A stretch of 28,958 nucleotides of DNA from UBA1738 sp003453455 (GCA_946621875.1 CAMOOX010000014.1:1-28958), one strand, 5' to 3'. Shown: positions 1-9,114, numbered from the stretch's first letter. Numbers and translations are program-made. Notes: generated from the sequence alone by a model not told the origin.

Positions 1-2140
1 TTCAACGGGTGAGGTTTTCGCCTGTGAGCTTAAAAAGGATAGCTCCGTTTTAAATGAAATTGCAAGGTATGCACCGAGTGAGGTGATACTCAATCCTGCC
101 GCAAAAACCCAGTTTGAAAGGGATATTGTGTCCCGTATAACAGAGGCTGTTACAGAGTATGACGACGCCTTTTTTGAAACTGATATAGAGTGTATAGCGC
201 GCCAGTTTAAAAGAGATGCACAGGCGTTATCTGAAAGAACTGATGCATTAAAATCGGCAGTCTGCGCTATGATACGGTATTTAGAGCATACTCAAAAAGC
301 GCATGTTGATTGCATTGATACGATTACACTTTATGATGCGGGTGAATTTTTGGAAATGGATTTTGCCACGCGCAGAAACCTGGAAATAACCGAAACTATG
401 CGCGATAAAGCGAAAAAGTATTCACTTTTGTGGGTTTTGGACAGAACAAAAACCTCAATGGGTGCAAGAAAACTAAAACAATGGCTTGAAAAACCGCTGA
501 TAAATGCGGTCAGTATAAATAACAGACTTTATGCTGTAAAAGAGCTTAAAGAAGATATAATGCTTGCAGATGATTTTGCAGCGGTACTTTCAAAAATCTA
601 TGATATCGGCAGGATAACGAACAGGATTTCTTTAAACACCGCGGCACCCAAAGACCTGGTGGCGCTTAAAAACTCGCTTTTGGCGCTTCCCGAGCTTAAC
701 TATTTGCTATCTAAAACAAAATCGCCGATGCTTTCACAGCTAAATAAAGATTTTGATATTATGTCGGATATAGCGAAGCTTTTGCAAATCAGCATAAATG
801 ATGATGCGCCTATATCATTGCGTGACGGTGGTATTATAAAGGACGGCTATAATGAAGAGCTTGACGAGCTCAGGAAAATAAGCAAAGACGGCAGAGCTTG
901 GATTTTGGGTACAGAAGCGGAGGAAAGGGAGGCAACAGGTATAAAAAATCTAAAAATCAGCTACAACAAGGTTTTTGGATATTACATAGAAGTAACGAAA
1001 TCTAATTCCGATATGGTTCCCGATTATTACATAAGAAAGCAGACTCTTGTTAATGCAGAGCGGTATATAACGCCCAAGCTTAAAGAGATGGAGGACAAGG
1101 TTTTAGGTGCGACGGAGAGGATTACAGCGCTTGAAATACGCCTGTTCGATGAAATAAGACAAAAAATCGGAGAAGAAATTGACAGGCTGAAAAAGGTTTG
1201 CGACATAATCGCCAAAGTAGATGTTTTGCAGTCGCTTGCGCAGGTTGCGTTTAAACTTGGATATAGCATGCCTGAGGTTTTGGATAAGGGCGGAATTACC
1301 ATAAAAGACGGAAGACACCCTGTTGTTGAGAGGACTTTAAAAGATACTATGTTTGTCCCGAACGACACAGAGATGGATGAGGAAGAAAATCGTGAGCTTA
1401 TTATAACAGGTCCGAATATGGCAGGAAAATCAACATATATGCGCCAGGTTGCGCTCATAACTTTAATGGCACAGATAGGCAGTTTTGTTCCTGCAAGCTA
1501 TGCAAAAATCGGAGTTGTTGATAAAATCTTTACCCGTGTCGGAGCTTCTGACGATATAGCGCAGGGACAGAGTACATTTATGCTTGAAATGGTCGAGGTT
1601 TCAAACATTTTGAAAAATGCGGGTGCAAAATCACTTGTAATTTTAGACGAAATTGGAAGAGGCACTTCTACATATGACGGTCTTGCAATCGCGTGGGCTG
1701 TTGCGGAATTTATGGCAGAAACCGCAAAATCCAAAACCCTCTTTGCAACGCATTATCATGAGCTTACAGGACTTGAAAATGATTTTCCGTCAATAAAAAA
1801 CTATTCTGTTGCAGTAAAAAAACACGGTGACGATATAACCTTTTTGCGCAAAATCATAAGAGGCGGAGCGGATGACAGCTACGGAATAGAGGTTGCGGCG
1901 CTTGCAGGTGTAAAAAAGAGCGTAATCGAAAGAGCAAAACAGATTTTGAAAATGGTTGAAAATGAAGATATGGAATCTGCGCACGCACGAAAAAAGACTG
2001 AATTTATGCCGCAAATAGGAATTGAGGATCAAACGGCACTCGATATTTTTGAAGAATTAAAAGCTATGGATGTTACGACATATACGCCTATTGAAGCGCT
2101 TAATAAGCTTTATGAAATGGCAAAGCGTGCTAAAAACTGA
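1..2140 (+). CDS. mutS: DNA mismatch repair protein MutS (5' partial)
   Basis: MutS finds base mismatches and small loops in newly copied DNA and recruits MutL. The reading frame is open from base 2, beginning STGEVFACEL, so the gene starts upstream of the window; a GTG at 83 is internal. About 712 residues are present, and roughly the first 150 of a typical 850-870 residue MutS, including the mismatch-reading FxE domain, lie outside. Visible are the connector, lever and clamp regions, then the C-terminal ABC ATPase: Walker A GPNMAGKST at 1409-1435, Walker B LVILDE with the catalytic Asp-Glu near 1646-1651, the GRGTSTYDG signature just after, and the ATHYHEL switch near 1747. The stop at 2138-2140 is 15 bases before mutL, so the two are surely co-transcribed. 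Homology is unambiguous; MutS1 rather than MutS2 is supported by the mutL neighbour and the absence of a Smr domain. Confidence 0.97.
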   Translation, partial: STGEVFACELKKDSSVLNEIARYAPSEVILNPAAKTQFERDIVSRITEAVTEYDDAFFETDIECIARQFKRDAQALSERTDALKSAVCAMIRYLEHTQKAHVDCIDTITLYDAGEFLEMDFATRRNLEITETMRDKAKKYSLLWVLDRTKTSMGARKLKQWLEKPLINAVSINNRLYAVKELKEDIMLADDFAAVLSKIYDIGRITNRISLNTAAPKDLVALKNSLLALPELNYLLSKTKSPMLSQLNKDFDIMSDIAKLLQISINDDAPISLRDGGIIKDGYNEELDELRKISKDGRAWILGTEAEEREATGIKNLKISYNKVFGYYIEVTKSNSDMVPDYYIRKQTLVNAERYITPKLKEMEDKVLGATERITALEIRLFDEIRQKIGEEIDRLKKVCDIIAKVDVLQSLAQVAFKLGYSMPEVLDKGGITIKDGRHPVVERTLKDTMFVPNDTEMDEEENRELIITGPNMAGKSTYMRQVALITLMAQIGSFVPASYAKIGVVDKIFTRVGASDDIAQGQSTFMLEMVEVSNILKNAGAKSLVILDEIGRGTSTYDGLAIAWAVAEFMAETAKSKTLFATHYHELTGLENDFPSIKNYSVAVKKHGDDITFLRKIIRGGADDSYGIEVAALAGVKKSVIERAKQILKMVENEDMESAHARKKTEFMPQIGIEDQTALDIFEELKAMDVTTYTPIEALNKLYEMAKRAKN

Positions 2141-2155
2141 AAATGAGGTATAAAA

Positions 2156-4105
2156 ATGGGAATTATAAATCTTCTGCCTCCTGAAATTTCAAATAAAATT
2201 GCCGCGGGCGAAGTGGTTGAAAGACCTGCATCGGTGGTTAAAGAGCTTGTGGAGAACGCAATCGACGCAGGTTCAAATGTCATAAGTGTTGAGATTAAAA
2301 AGGGCGGAATTACTTACATAAGAGTAACCGATAACGGATGCGGTATGGCGCGTGAGGATGCAGAAATTGCATTTTTGAGACATGCGACAAGCAAGATACA
2401 AAAGGAAGAGGACTTAGACGCAATTTATACCCTTGGATTTCGTGGGGAGGCACTTTCAAGTATCGGTGCAGTTGCGATGGTAGATTTATATACAAAGCGT
2501 ACAGGGGACGAAGAGGGAACATATGTAAATGTAGCAGGCGGCACTATAAATGTGGCTGAGGGAAAAGGTATGCCCAACGGCACAACTGTTGCCGTTAATA
2601 ATCTTTTCTTTAATACTCCTGCAAGAATGAGGTTTTTAAAGCGTGACGCAAGCGAAGCGGCACTTGTGACGGATATTATGGAAAGGTTTATTTTGTCGCA
2701 TCCGGAAATATCTTTTAGATATATATTAGACGGGAAAGATAAGTATTTTACAGCAGGCGACGGAAAGCTTACGGGTGCTGTGTATGCAGTTTACGGAAAA
2801 AATTATGTGAATTCTATTATTCCGGTTGAGTATGAAACCGAGACGCTTAAAATATCGGGAGCAATAGGAAAGAGCGATGTGGCAAGACCTAACAGAAGCT
2901 ACCAAAGTTTTTTTGTGAATAAAAGATATGTAAAAAGTCTTAAAATTTCAAATACGCTTAGCTTAGCATACAAAAATCAGATAATGATCGGCAAACACCC
3001 AATGGCAATTTTGAATATAGAAATAAACCCCAAGTTTACAGATGTCAATGTGCATCCGACAAAACTCGAAGTTAAGTTTTCAAATGAAGAAGAGGTTTTA
3101 AGAGCAATATATCATTGTGTGCAAAATGCACTTTATGCAGTCCCGAATGTTCCCCAAATTGAGCGTATAAAGCCTGAAAAAAGCGAATTTGTTCGTGACA
3201 AAATCACAACAGCTTTTCAAGCGCAGATAAAACCTGAGCCGAAAGAGCAGGAAAAAAGTACGAAATTTACCTATGCCGGGGACATTAAATGGGATGAGCA
3301 AGGCAAAAAAGGCAAGAAAAAATCGGAATATGCCTTAAATACCGATAGCGAGTATTTTGTAAAGAAGCAGGAGGAAATAGTAGATACATTTCGTGGAATA
3401 GAAGAATTAAAAGAGCGAAAGGTATCGGAAGCGGCAGCAGATAATATAAAAATTGACATTCTGACAAAGATAGAACGCGAAAATTCTGCGGAAGGTGTGA
3501 TTTCTGGGCAAAATTGGGGATTTGACGAGAAAGATGTTAAAATCATAGGTCAGGTATTTAATACTTATATTATTGCGCAGTCGGGGGATATGATGATAAT
3601 TGCCGACCAGCATGCGGCACATGAGCGGCTCAAATATGAGGAGCTTAAAAGGGAGCTTGAAAAGCGAGAAGTTACATCTCAGCTTTTATTAGTGCCTGTT
3701 GTTATAGACCTTTCGGCAAGTGAGATGCAAACATATCTTCAAAATGCAAAGAGCTTTTCTGATATGGGCTTTGAAATAGAGGAATTTGGAAATAATGCGC
3801 TTCTTTTGCGTGCGACTCCCGAAACCTTGGATGAAGAGGGGCTAAAAGGACTTGTGATTGAGCTTATAGACCAATTTGCGGATAGCAGACAGGAAATAAT
3901 TTCCGACAAAATGCAAAGAGCGTTATATACAATCGCCTGCAAGGCGGCTGTCAAGGCAAATCATAAATTTGACAATAAAGAGCTTGAAATGCTTTTAAAA
4001 GAAATCCTTGCACTCCAAAATATAAATACCTGCCCTCACGGAAGACCGATAATTATTACTATGTCAAAAAAAGAGCTTGAAAAAGAGTTCAAGAGGATTG
4101 TGTGA
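2156..4105 (+). CDS. mutL: DNA mismatch repair endonuclease MutL
   Basis: MutL couples mismatch recognition by MutS to strand incision and excision. The 649-residue protein has the N-terminal GHKL ATPase with ENAIDAGS (residues 33-40), DNGCGM (59-64) and GFRGEAL (94-100). A variable charged linker runs from about 335 to 450. The C-terminal dimerisation domain carries the metal-dependent nicking motif DQHA-x2-E-x4-E at 484-495, ACKAA at 594-598 and CPHGRP at 626-631. This is the endonuclease-active type found in bacteria that lack MutH-directed repair, as in Bacillus. The ATG at 2156 is preceded by a TGAGGT ribosome binding site about 6 bases upstream. The gene sits between mutS and miaA, and its stop overlaps the miaA start. 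Confidence 0.97.
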   Translation: MGIINLLPPEISNKIAAGEVVERPASVVKELVENAIDAGSNVISVEIKKGGITYIRVTDNGCGMAREDAEIAFLRHATSKIQKEEDLDAIYTLGFRGEALSSIGAVAMVDLYTKRTGDEEGTYVNVAGGTINVAEGKGMPNGTTVAVNNLFFNTPARMRFLKRDASEAALVTDIMERFILSHPEISFRYILDGKDKYFTAGDGKLTGAVYAVYGKNYVNSIIPVEYETETLKISGAIGKSDVARPNRSYQSFFVNKRYVKSLKISNTLSLAYKNQIMIGKHPMAILNIEINPKFTDVNVHPTKLEVKFSNEEEVLRAIYHCVQNALYAVPNVPQIERIKPEKSEFVRDKITTAFQAQIKPEPKEQEKSTKFTYAGDIKWDEQGKKGKKKSEYALNTDSEYFVKKQEEIVDTFRGIEELKERKVSEAAADNIKIDILTKIERENSAEGVISGQNWGFDEKDVKIIGQVFNTYIIAQSGDMMIIADQHAAHERLKYEELKRELEKREVTSQLLLVPVVIDLSASEMQTYLQNAKSFSDMGFEIEEFGNNALLLRATPETLDEEGLKGLVIELIDQFADSRQEIISDKMQRALYTIACKAAVKANHKFDNKELEMLLKEILALQNINTCPHGRPIIITMSKKELEKEFKRIV

Positions 4106-5022
4106 TGATACCGGCAGTCATTGTAGCAGGGGCAACTGCATCAGGAAAAACTGCACTTTCTATTGAGCTTGCAAAAAGGCTTAAAGGTGAGATTGTATCC
4201 TGTGACAGTATGCAGATTTATAAGGGAATGGATATCGGGACGGCAAAGCCGACAAAGGCTGAAATGCAGGGCATTCCGCATCATATGATTGATATTTTGG
4301 AGCCATCGCAAAGTTTTTCGGTTGCTGAATTTTGCGATATGGCAAGAACAAAAATTTCGGATATTGCAAATTGCAAAAAACTGCCCATTTTAACGGGAGG
4401 AACGGGACTTTATATCGACTCCCTGATAGAAAATATAGATTTTGCAGAGGAAACCGGAAAACCCGATATAAGAAATGAGCTTTTCGCTCTTTCTGAGAAA
4501 GAGGGAAAGGATGCAGTCTATGAAATTCTTTTGAAAATTGACCCTGAATATGCCAAAATTGTGCACCCGAACAATGTAAAACGGGTGATAAGGGCGATAG
4601 AATTCTATAAAACGACGGGTATGACTGTTACCGAGCATAACAAATTACCAAAAACCCCTATTTATAAATATGCTTATTTTTGCATTGCTTGGGATAGAGA
4701 AGTGCTTTATGACCGAATAAATAAAAGGGTTGATGAGATGATAGAGAGTGGGCTCTGCGATGAGGCAAGGACTCTTTATGAAAAGTACGGACGGGCAAAT
4801 CTTACAGCCCTTTCAGGTATAGGATATAAAGAATTCTTCGATTACTTTGAAGATAAAAAGAGCATAGATGAGGTTATTGAGGAAATTAAGCAAGGTACAC
4901 GCAGATATGCAAAAAGACAGCTTAGCTGGTTTCGGAGGAATGATAAAATCCATTGGCTTAAACCAGACAGCGATATGGTAGAAAATGCAATAAATATAAT
5001 AAAACAGGAATTGTCAATATGA
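4105..5022 (+). CDS. miaA: tRNA dimethylallyltransferase MiaA
   Basis: MiaA transfers a dimethylallyl group from DMAPP to N6 of adenosine 37 in tRNAs that read codons starting with U, giving i6A. The protein (305 residues from this start) has the P-loop GATASGKT at residues 9-16, the DSMQIYKGMDIGTAKPT substrate region, PHHMIDI and GGTGLYI, all typical of the family, and normal length. A GTG directly before the ATG (4102) could also start it. I prefer the ATG at 4105 because AAGAGG at 4091-4096 then lies 8 bases away. The start overlaps the mutL stop (TGATG), implying translational coupling; mutL-miaA linkage is common. The last codons, encoding QELSI, form the left arm of the operon terminator. 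Confidence 0.96.
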   Translation: MIPAVIVAGATASGKTALSIELAKRLKGEIVSCDSMQIYKGMDIGTAKPTKAEMQGIPHHMIDILEPSQSFSVAEFCDMARTKISDIANCKKLPILTGGTGLYIDSLIENIDFAEETGKPDIRNELFALSEKEGKDAVYEILLKIDPEYAKIVHPNNVKRVIRAIEFYKTTGMTVTEHNKLPKTPIYKYAYFCIAWDREVLYDRINKRVDEMIESGLCDEARTLYEKYGRANLTALSGIGYKEFFDYFEDKKSIDEVIEEIKQGTRRYAKRQLSWFRRNDKIHWLKPDSDMVENAINIIKQELSI

Positions 5023-5037
5023 CAATTCCTGTTTTTA
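4996..5037. repeat. Left copy of a direct repeat containing a terminator hairpin
   Basis: The outer 19 bases (4996-5014) and the outer 16 bases (5022-5037) are identical to 5552-5570 and 5577-5592. Only the hairpin loop differs, together with one closing pair, which is C-G here and G-C in the other copy. The two copies flank the gene-free stretch between miaA and nifJ. Confidence 0.75.
5001..5036 (+). terminator. Intrinsic terminator of mutS-mutL-miaA, overlapping the miaA stop
   Basis: A perfect 15-base-pair stem (5001-5015 with 5021-5035) and a 5-base loop is followed by a T run ending at 5036. The left arm is coding sequence for the last miaA residues and the loop contains the start of the stop codon. 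A near-identical hairpin recurs at 5557-5591. Confidence 0.85.
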
Positions 5038-5058
5038 GTATATTTTGCATATCATATG

Positions 5059-5099
5059 TATTGACAACAGATTTATTTTGTTATACATTGTTGTCAATA
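5059..5099. promoter_or_regulatory. Inverted repeat with promoter-like TTGACA, no gene attached
   Basis: Arms of 11 bases (5059-5069 and 5089-5099, core TTGACAACA and TGTTGTCAA) surround a 19-base AT-rich spacer. The left arm contains TTGACA at 5061-5066, and TACATT lies 17 bases downstream at 5084-5089, so it could act as a promoter and operator. No credible reading frame follows on either strand. It could equally be a structural part of the intergenic element. Confidence 0.35.
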
Positions 5100-5183
5100 G
5101 AAGTTGACTTTGATATCTAAGAAGCACTATTATTAGTGTGAGGTACGGTTGAGTCAACCTCTAAATTTTATGTATATTTATTC

Positions 5184-5492
5184 GTACTTTTCAGCGTGAA
5201 AAGTACCAAAAGCGTTGAGAGGGTCGGATTCCCTCCCAAACCCTCCACAAACCGTTTAAGGGGATACTCCCCTTAAAAATCCCCTTGCGCAAATGTGTAT
5301 TCTTTGGAGGGGCAGTGAATTTCGTCTGTGTGTCCACGAACTTGCCTCTGCTGAAGGCAGAATATGGTATTTAAGGCGAGTTCACGAAGTTTGCGTAGCG
5401 AACTTGCGTGATGTTTGAAGCCACAAAAATTGGGGATACATAAGGGGTTGCCCCTTATGTGCCTTTTGGTACTTTGTGGCAAAACAAAGTAC
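5184..5492. repeat. Structured MITE-like or REP-like intergenic element with hairpin ends
   Basis: The left end is a hairpin (GTACTTTT 5184-5191 with AAAAGTAC 5199-5206) followed by CAAAAGCG. The right end is its inverted counterpart: GTACTTTG 5469-5476 with CAAAGTAC 5485-5492, preceded by GCCTTTTG. Reading inward, both ends give a GTAC-closed hairpin and then CAAAAG. Inside are two more strong hairpins, 5255-5277 (9 pairs, TTTAAGGGG arm) and 5438-5460 (10 pairs, ACATAAGGGG arm), and an imperfect pair GAACTTGCC/GGCGAGTTC at 5338-5383. No transposase or coding frame is credible. The base composition, with G and C runs, is unlike the AT-rich flanks. Inverted terminal structures plus no coding capacity suggest a non-autonomous repeat; copies elsewhere in the genome would settle it. 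Confidence 0.6.
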
Positions 5493-5556
5493 ATATAAAA
5501 AATACAAACAAAACTTTTTTGTTTACAAAAGAAGAGTAAGAAATATTTTTGATAAT

Positions 5557-5591
5557 AAAACAGGAATTGTGATTTCACAATTCCTGTTTTT
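5557..5591. terminator. Bidirectional terminator serving nifJ; second copy of the miaA terminator
   Basis: A 15-16 base-pair stem (5557-5572 with 5575-5590) has A-rich and T-rich shoulders, so it can terminate on both strands. For nifJ on the minus strand it begins about a dozen bases after the stop codon. The plus-strand flank 5552-5572 reads IIKQEL-stop in the same way as the end of miaA. Confidence 0.8.
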
Positions 5592-5601
5592 ATGGTTTAA
5601 T

Positions 5602-8600
5602 TTATTCAGCCATTTTTACGAGCTTTTCGTATTTAGCCTTTGCATCAGCCTGTGCCTTTTCAAAGAGTTTCTTTGCTCTTTCAGGATTAGACCTTGCAAG
5701 TGAGTTATAACGAACTTCGCCCATAATGAAGTCTTCGTAGTTTGCCTTTGGCTCTTTTGAATCAAGCTGGAATGGGTTTTTGCCTTCCAAAGCACGCCTT
5801 GGGTCGAAACGGAAGAGGTGCCAGTAGCCGGCTTCAACAGCTTTCTTTTCCTCGGTTTGAGCAATGCTCATACCGCCCTTGATACCGTGGTTAATACAAG
5901 GAGCATAACCGATAATTAATGATGGACCGTTGTAGCTTTCAGCCTCTAAAAGTGCCTTTAAGCATTGATTGTAATCAGCGCCCTGAGCAATTTGTGCAAC
6001 ATAGATGTAGCCATAGCTCATAGCGATTGCTGCTAAATCCTTCTTCTTAACAGCTTTACCTGCTGCTGCGAATTGTGCAATAGCACCTGTTGGTGTAGAT
6101 TTTGAGGATTGACCGCCTGTATTTGAGTAAACCTCGGTATCAAATACCATGATGTTTACATCTTCACCTGATGCCAAAACATGGTCAAGACCGCCAAATC
6201 CGATATCGTAAGCCCAACCGTCGCCGCCGAATATCCAAACAGACTTCTTGTTTAAGAAATCCTTATCAGCCAAAACTTCTTTTGCCTCGTTAGAATTGAG
6301 GTTTGCAACAGCTTTTAATAGCTCTTCTGTTGCAACGCGGTTCGCTGTGCCGTTTTCCTTTGTTTCAAGGAACTTATCGATAGCAGGTTTTACTGACGGT
6401 TCAGCTTTGGCAAGTTTTTCAAGCTTTTCGATGTTCTTTTCGCGGATAGCTTTTTGTCCTAAGAACATACCGTAGCCGTATTCAGCGTTATCCTCAAAGA
6501 GTGAGTTAGCCCAAGCAGGACCTTTGCCCTCTTTGTTTGTTGTGTAAGGTGTTGAAGGTGATGAACCGCCCCAGATTGATGAACAGCCTGTTGCGTTTGC
6601 AATATACATTCTGTCGCCAAAGAGCTGTGTTATAAGCTTAGCATACGGTGTTTCGCCACAACCTGCACAAGCACCTGAGAATTCAAGATAAGGCATTCTG
6701 AATTGTGAACCCTTAACCGTTGTAATCGGGAATTTTTCAAGTACAGACGGTTTCTCGGCAAGTTTTACGCCATAATCAAAGCCTTTCTGCTCGTCTAAGT
6801 TATTGTCAAGCGGTGACATTGAAAGTGCCTTTGTGCCCTTAACCTCAGGACAAACATTTACACATGAGCCACAGCCTGTACAGTCTAAAACAGAGATTGA
6901 CATACCGTAGTAATAGCCGTCAAGCTGTTTCATATTAACATACTTCATACCCTCGGGAGCATTTTTAAGCTCTTCCTCGGTAAGAACGACAGGACGGATA
7001 CATCCGTGAGGACAAACATATGAACAGAGTCCGCACTGCAAGCATACATCGCCGTTCCAGGTAGGAACATCTATTGCAATACCGCGCTTTTCAAAAGCGG
7101 CACTGCCAAGAGGAACTTCACCGTTTGCATAAGGAACAAATGTAGAAACAGGAAGCTGCATTCCGCGGAAACCGTTAATCGGAACAAGCACATTGTTTAC
7201 ATAATCAATGAGCTTGCCTTCGCCCTCGTGCTTAACAGATAGGTCTTCATCCTTAGCATCTTTCCAGCTTGCAGGAACATCAACTTTAACGATAGCCTCT
7301 GCGCCTGCATCAATAGCGTCGTGGTTCATTTTAACGATGGCGTCACCCTTCTTGGAGTAAGAAGCGGTAGCGGCATCTTTCATATACTTAATAGCATCCT
7401 CTGCCGGGATAATATCAGCAAGCTTGAAGAAAGCGGATTGTAAAACTGTGTTAATTCTGTTTCCAAGGCCGATTTCCTTACCGATTTTAACACCGTCGAT
7501 TGTATAGAACTGAATACTGTTTTCAGCAATATATCTCTTTACCTGTCCGGGAAGGTGTGTTTCAAGCTCATCTTTATCCCATGAGCAGTTCAAAAGGAAT
7601 ACTCCGCCCGGCTTTACATCTTGTACCATATCATACTGTCTTATATATGAAGCCTTATGACAAGCTACGAAGTCAGCCTTATTGATAAGGTAGGTAGAAG
7701 TGATTTTAGCGTGACCGAAACGCAAGTGCGAAACGGTAAGACCGCCCGATTTTTTAGAGTCATAGTCAAAATATGCCTGAACATTCATATCGGTATGGTC
7801 GCCGATAATCTTAACTGAGTTCTTGTTTGCACCGACTGTTCCGTCAGCACCCAAGCCCCAGAATTTACAGCTCTTGATACCCTCAGGAGTTGTGTCAGGA
7901 TTTTCGGTAATTTCAAGAGAGAGGTTTGTAACATCGTCCTTGATACCGATTGTAAAGTGCTTTTTGTCGCTATTTCTAAATGCTGCAATGATTTGTGCAG
8001 GAGTTGTGTCTTTTGAACCCAAGCCGTATCTTCCGCCAAATACGGGGATACCTGCAAATTTTGAGCTTTCCAAGGCTGCAACAACATCAAGATAAAGAGG
8101 TTCGCCGACAGAACCTGATTCTTTCGTTCTGTCCAAAACAACAATCTTCTTAGCAGTTTGCGGAATTGCATCAATAAAGTGGCTAACAGAGAAAGGTCTG
8201 TAAAGACGAACTTTAATCATACCAACCTTTTCGCCCTTTGCGTTCAAATAATCAACTGTTTCTGAGATAGTATCGTTTACTGAACCCATAGCGATTATAA
8301 CTGTTTCTGCATCAAGCGCTCCATAGTAGTTAAATAGCTTATAATCTGTACCGATTTTAGCATTAACCTTATCCATATATTCTTGTGTCAGGGCAGGAAT
8401 TGCTTCATAGAATTTGTTGGAAGCTTCCTTTGCCTGGAAGAATACATCAGGATTTTGAGCTGTACCGCGCTGTGCAGGGTGCTCAGGATTTAAAGCATTT
8501 TTTCTGAAATCCTCGATTGCCTTCCAGTCAACCATTTCTGCAAGGTCGGCATAATCCCAGCAAGCAACCTTCTGATATTCATGACTTGTTCTGAAACCGT

Positions 8601-9114
8601 CAAAGAAGTGAATAAACGGAACACGGCCTTTAATTGTTGTAAGATGCGCAACAGCACCCAAATCCATAGCCTCCTGCGGATTTGAAGAAGCAATCATAGC
8701 AAAGCCTGTCTGGCGGCAAGCCATAACATCCTGATGGTCGCCGAATATGGAAAGTGCGTGGGAGGCGAGAGCTCTTGCTGAAACATTGAATACGCAAGGA
8801 AGTAGCTCACCTGCAATCTTATACATATTGGGAATCATCAATAAAAGACCCTGAGATGCTGTATAAGTTGTAGTCAAAGCGCCGGCTGCCAGTGAGCCGT
8901 GAACAGTACCCGAAGCACCTGCCTCGGATTGCATTTCGGTAACTTGAACAGTTCTGCCGAAGATATTCTTTTGTCCGGCTGTTGCCCATTTGTCAGTTAC
9001 CTCCGCCATCGTTGATGACGGCGTGATAGGATAGATAGCAGCGACATCGGTAAATGCATAGGAAGCATAAGCGGCGGCGTTGTTACCATCCATGGTTTTC
9101 ATTTTTCTTGCCAT
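5602..9114 (-). CDS. nifJ: Pyruvate:ferredoxin (flavodoxin) oxidoreductase, homodimeric
   Basis: This cytoplasmic enzyme oxidises pyruvate with CoA to acetyl-CoA and CO2 and reduces ferredoxin, the central step of pyruvate catabolism in anaerobes. The 1170 residues match the full-length fused family. Visible are the N-terminal YPITPSS motif of domain I and two ferredoxin-like 4Fe-4S clusters, C691/C694/C697/C701 and C745/C748/C751/C755. The proximal cluster ligands are C816, C819, C844 and C1073. The thiamine diphosphate motif begins GGDGWAYD with Asp965. No key residue is missing. The ATG at 9112-9114 has a strong AAGGAGG about 10 bases upstream. A promoter is visible in the gap from lgt, so it is probably transcribed separately from lgt and tex, and it ends at a bidirectional terminator. 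Confidence 0.98.
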   Translation of the reverse strand: MARKMKTMDGNNAAAYASYAFTDVAAIYPITPSSTMAEVTDKWATAGQKNIFGRTVQVTEMQSEAGASGTVHGSLAAGALTTTYTASQGLLLMIPNMYKIAGELLPCVFNVSARALASHALSIFGDHQDVMACRQTGFAMIASSNPQEAMDLGAVAHLTTIKGRVPFIHFFDGFRTSHEYQKVACWDYADLAEMVDWKAIEDFRKNALNPEHPAQRGTAQNPDVFFQAKEASNKFYEAIPALTQEYMDKVNAKIGTDYKLFNYYGALDAETVIIAMGSVNDTISETVDYLNAKGEKVGMIKVRLYRPFSVSHFIDAIPQTAKKIVVLDRTKESGSVGEPLYLDVVAALESSKFAGIPVFGGRYGLGSKDTTPAQIIAAFRNSDKKHFTIGIKDDVTNLSLEITENPDTTPEGIKSCKFWGLGADGTVGANKNSVKIIGDHTDMNVQAYFDYDSKKSGGLTVSHLRFGHAKITSTYLINKADFVACHKASYIRQYDMVQDVKPGGVFLLNCSWDKDELETHLPGQVKRYIAENSIQFYTIDGVKIGKEIGLGNRINTVLQSAFFKLADIIPAEDAIKYMKDAATASYSKKGDAIVKMNHDAIDAGAEAIVKVDVPASWKDAKDEDLSVKHEGEGKLIDYVNNVLVPINGFRGMQLPVSTFVPYANGEVPLGSAAFEKRGIAIDVPTWNGDVCLQCGLCSYVCPHGCIRPVVLTEEELKNAPEGMKYVNMKQLDGYYYGMSISVLDCTGCGSCVNVCPEVKGTKALSMSPLDNNLDEQKGFDYGVKLAEKPSVLEKFPITTVKGSQFRMPYLEFSGACAGCGETPYAKLITQLFGDRMYIANATGCSSIWGGSSPSTPYTTNKEGKGPAWANSLFEDNAEYGYGMFLGQKAIREKNIEKLEKLAKAEPSVKPAIDKFLETKENGTANRVATEELLKAVANLNSNEAKEVLADKDFLNKKSVWIFGGDGWAYDIGFGGLDHVLASGEDVNIMVFDTEVYSNTGGQSSKSTPTGAIAQFAAAGKAVKKKDLAAIAMSYGYIYVAQIAQGADYNQCLKALLEAESYNGPSLIIGYAPCINHGIKGGMSIAQTEEKKAVEAGYWHLFRFDPRRALEGKNPFQLDSKEPKANYEDFIMGEVRYNSLARSNPERAKKLFEKAQADAKAKYEKLVKMAE

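Larger units (their letters stand above)
5023..5601. other. Gene-free intergenic region between convergent miaA and nifJ
   Basis: About 580 bases lie between the miaA and nifJ stop codons. They hold the right arm of the first terminator, an AT-rich part with the TTGACAACA inverted repeat, an imperfect stem around 5140-5161, the hairpin-ended repeat element, a poly-T stretch near 5514, and the second terminator copy. Open frames here (5273-5578 minus, 5476-5703 plus) lack homology-like features and cross the hairpins, so I do not call them genes. Confidence 0.7.

Noticed and set aside
1027..1458. Long antisense frame inside mutS
   Set aside because: It is fully antisense to the conserved ATPase domain and shows no independent features.
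5273..5578. Minus-strand open frame of 101 codons between miaA and nifJ
   Set aside because: It runs through several hairpins and the terminator, has low-complexity Phe/Tyr/Cys-rich sequence, and has no convincing ribosome binding site.
5476..5703. Plus-strand open frame of 75 codons
   Set aside because: It begins in the repeat element, crosses the terminator and ends antisense to nifJ; composition is that of a shadow frame.
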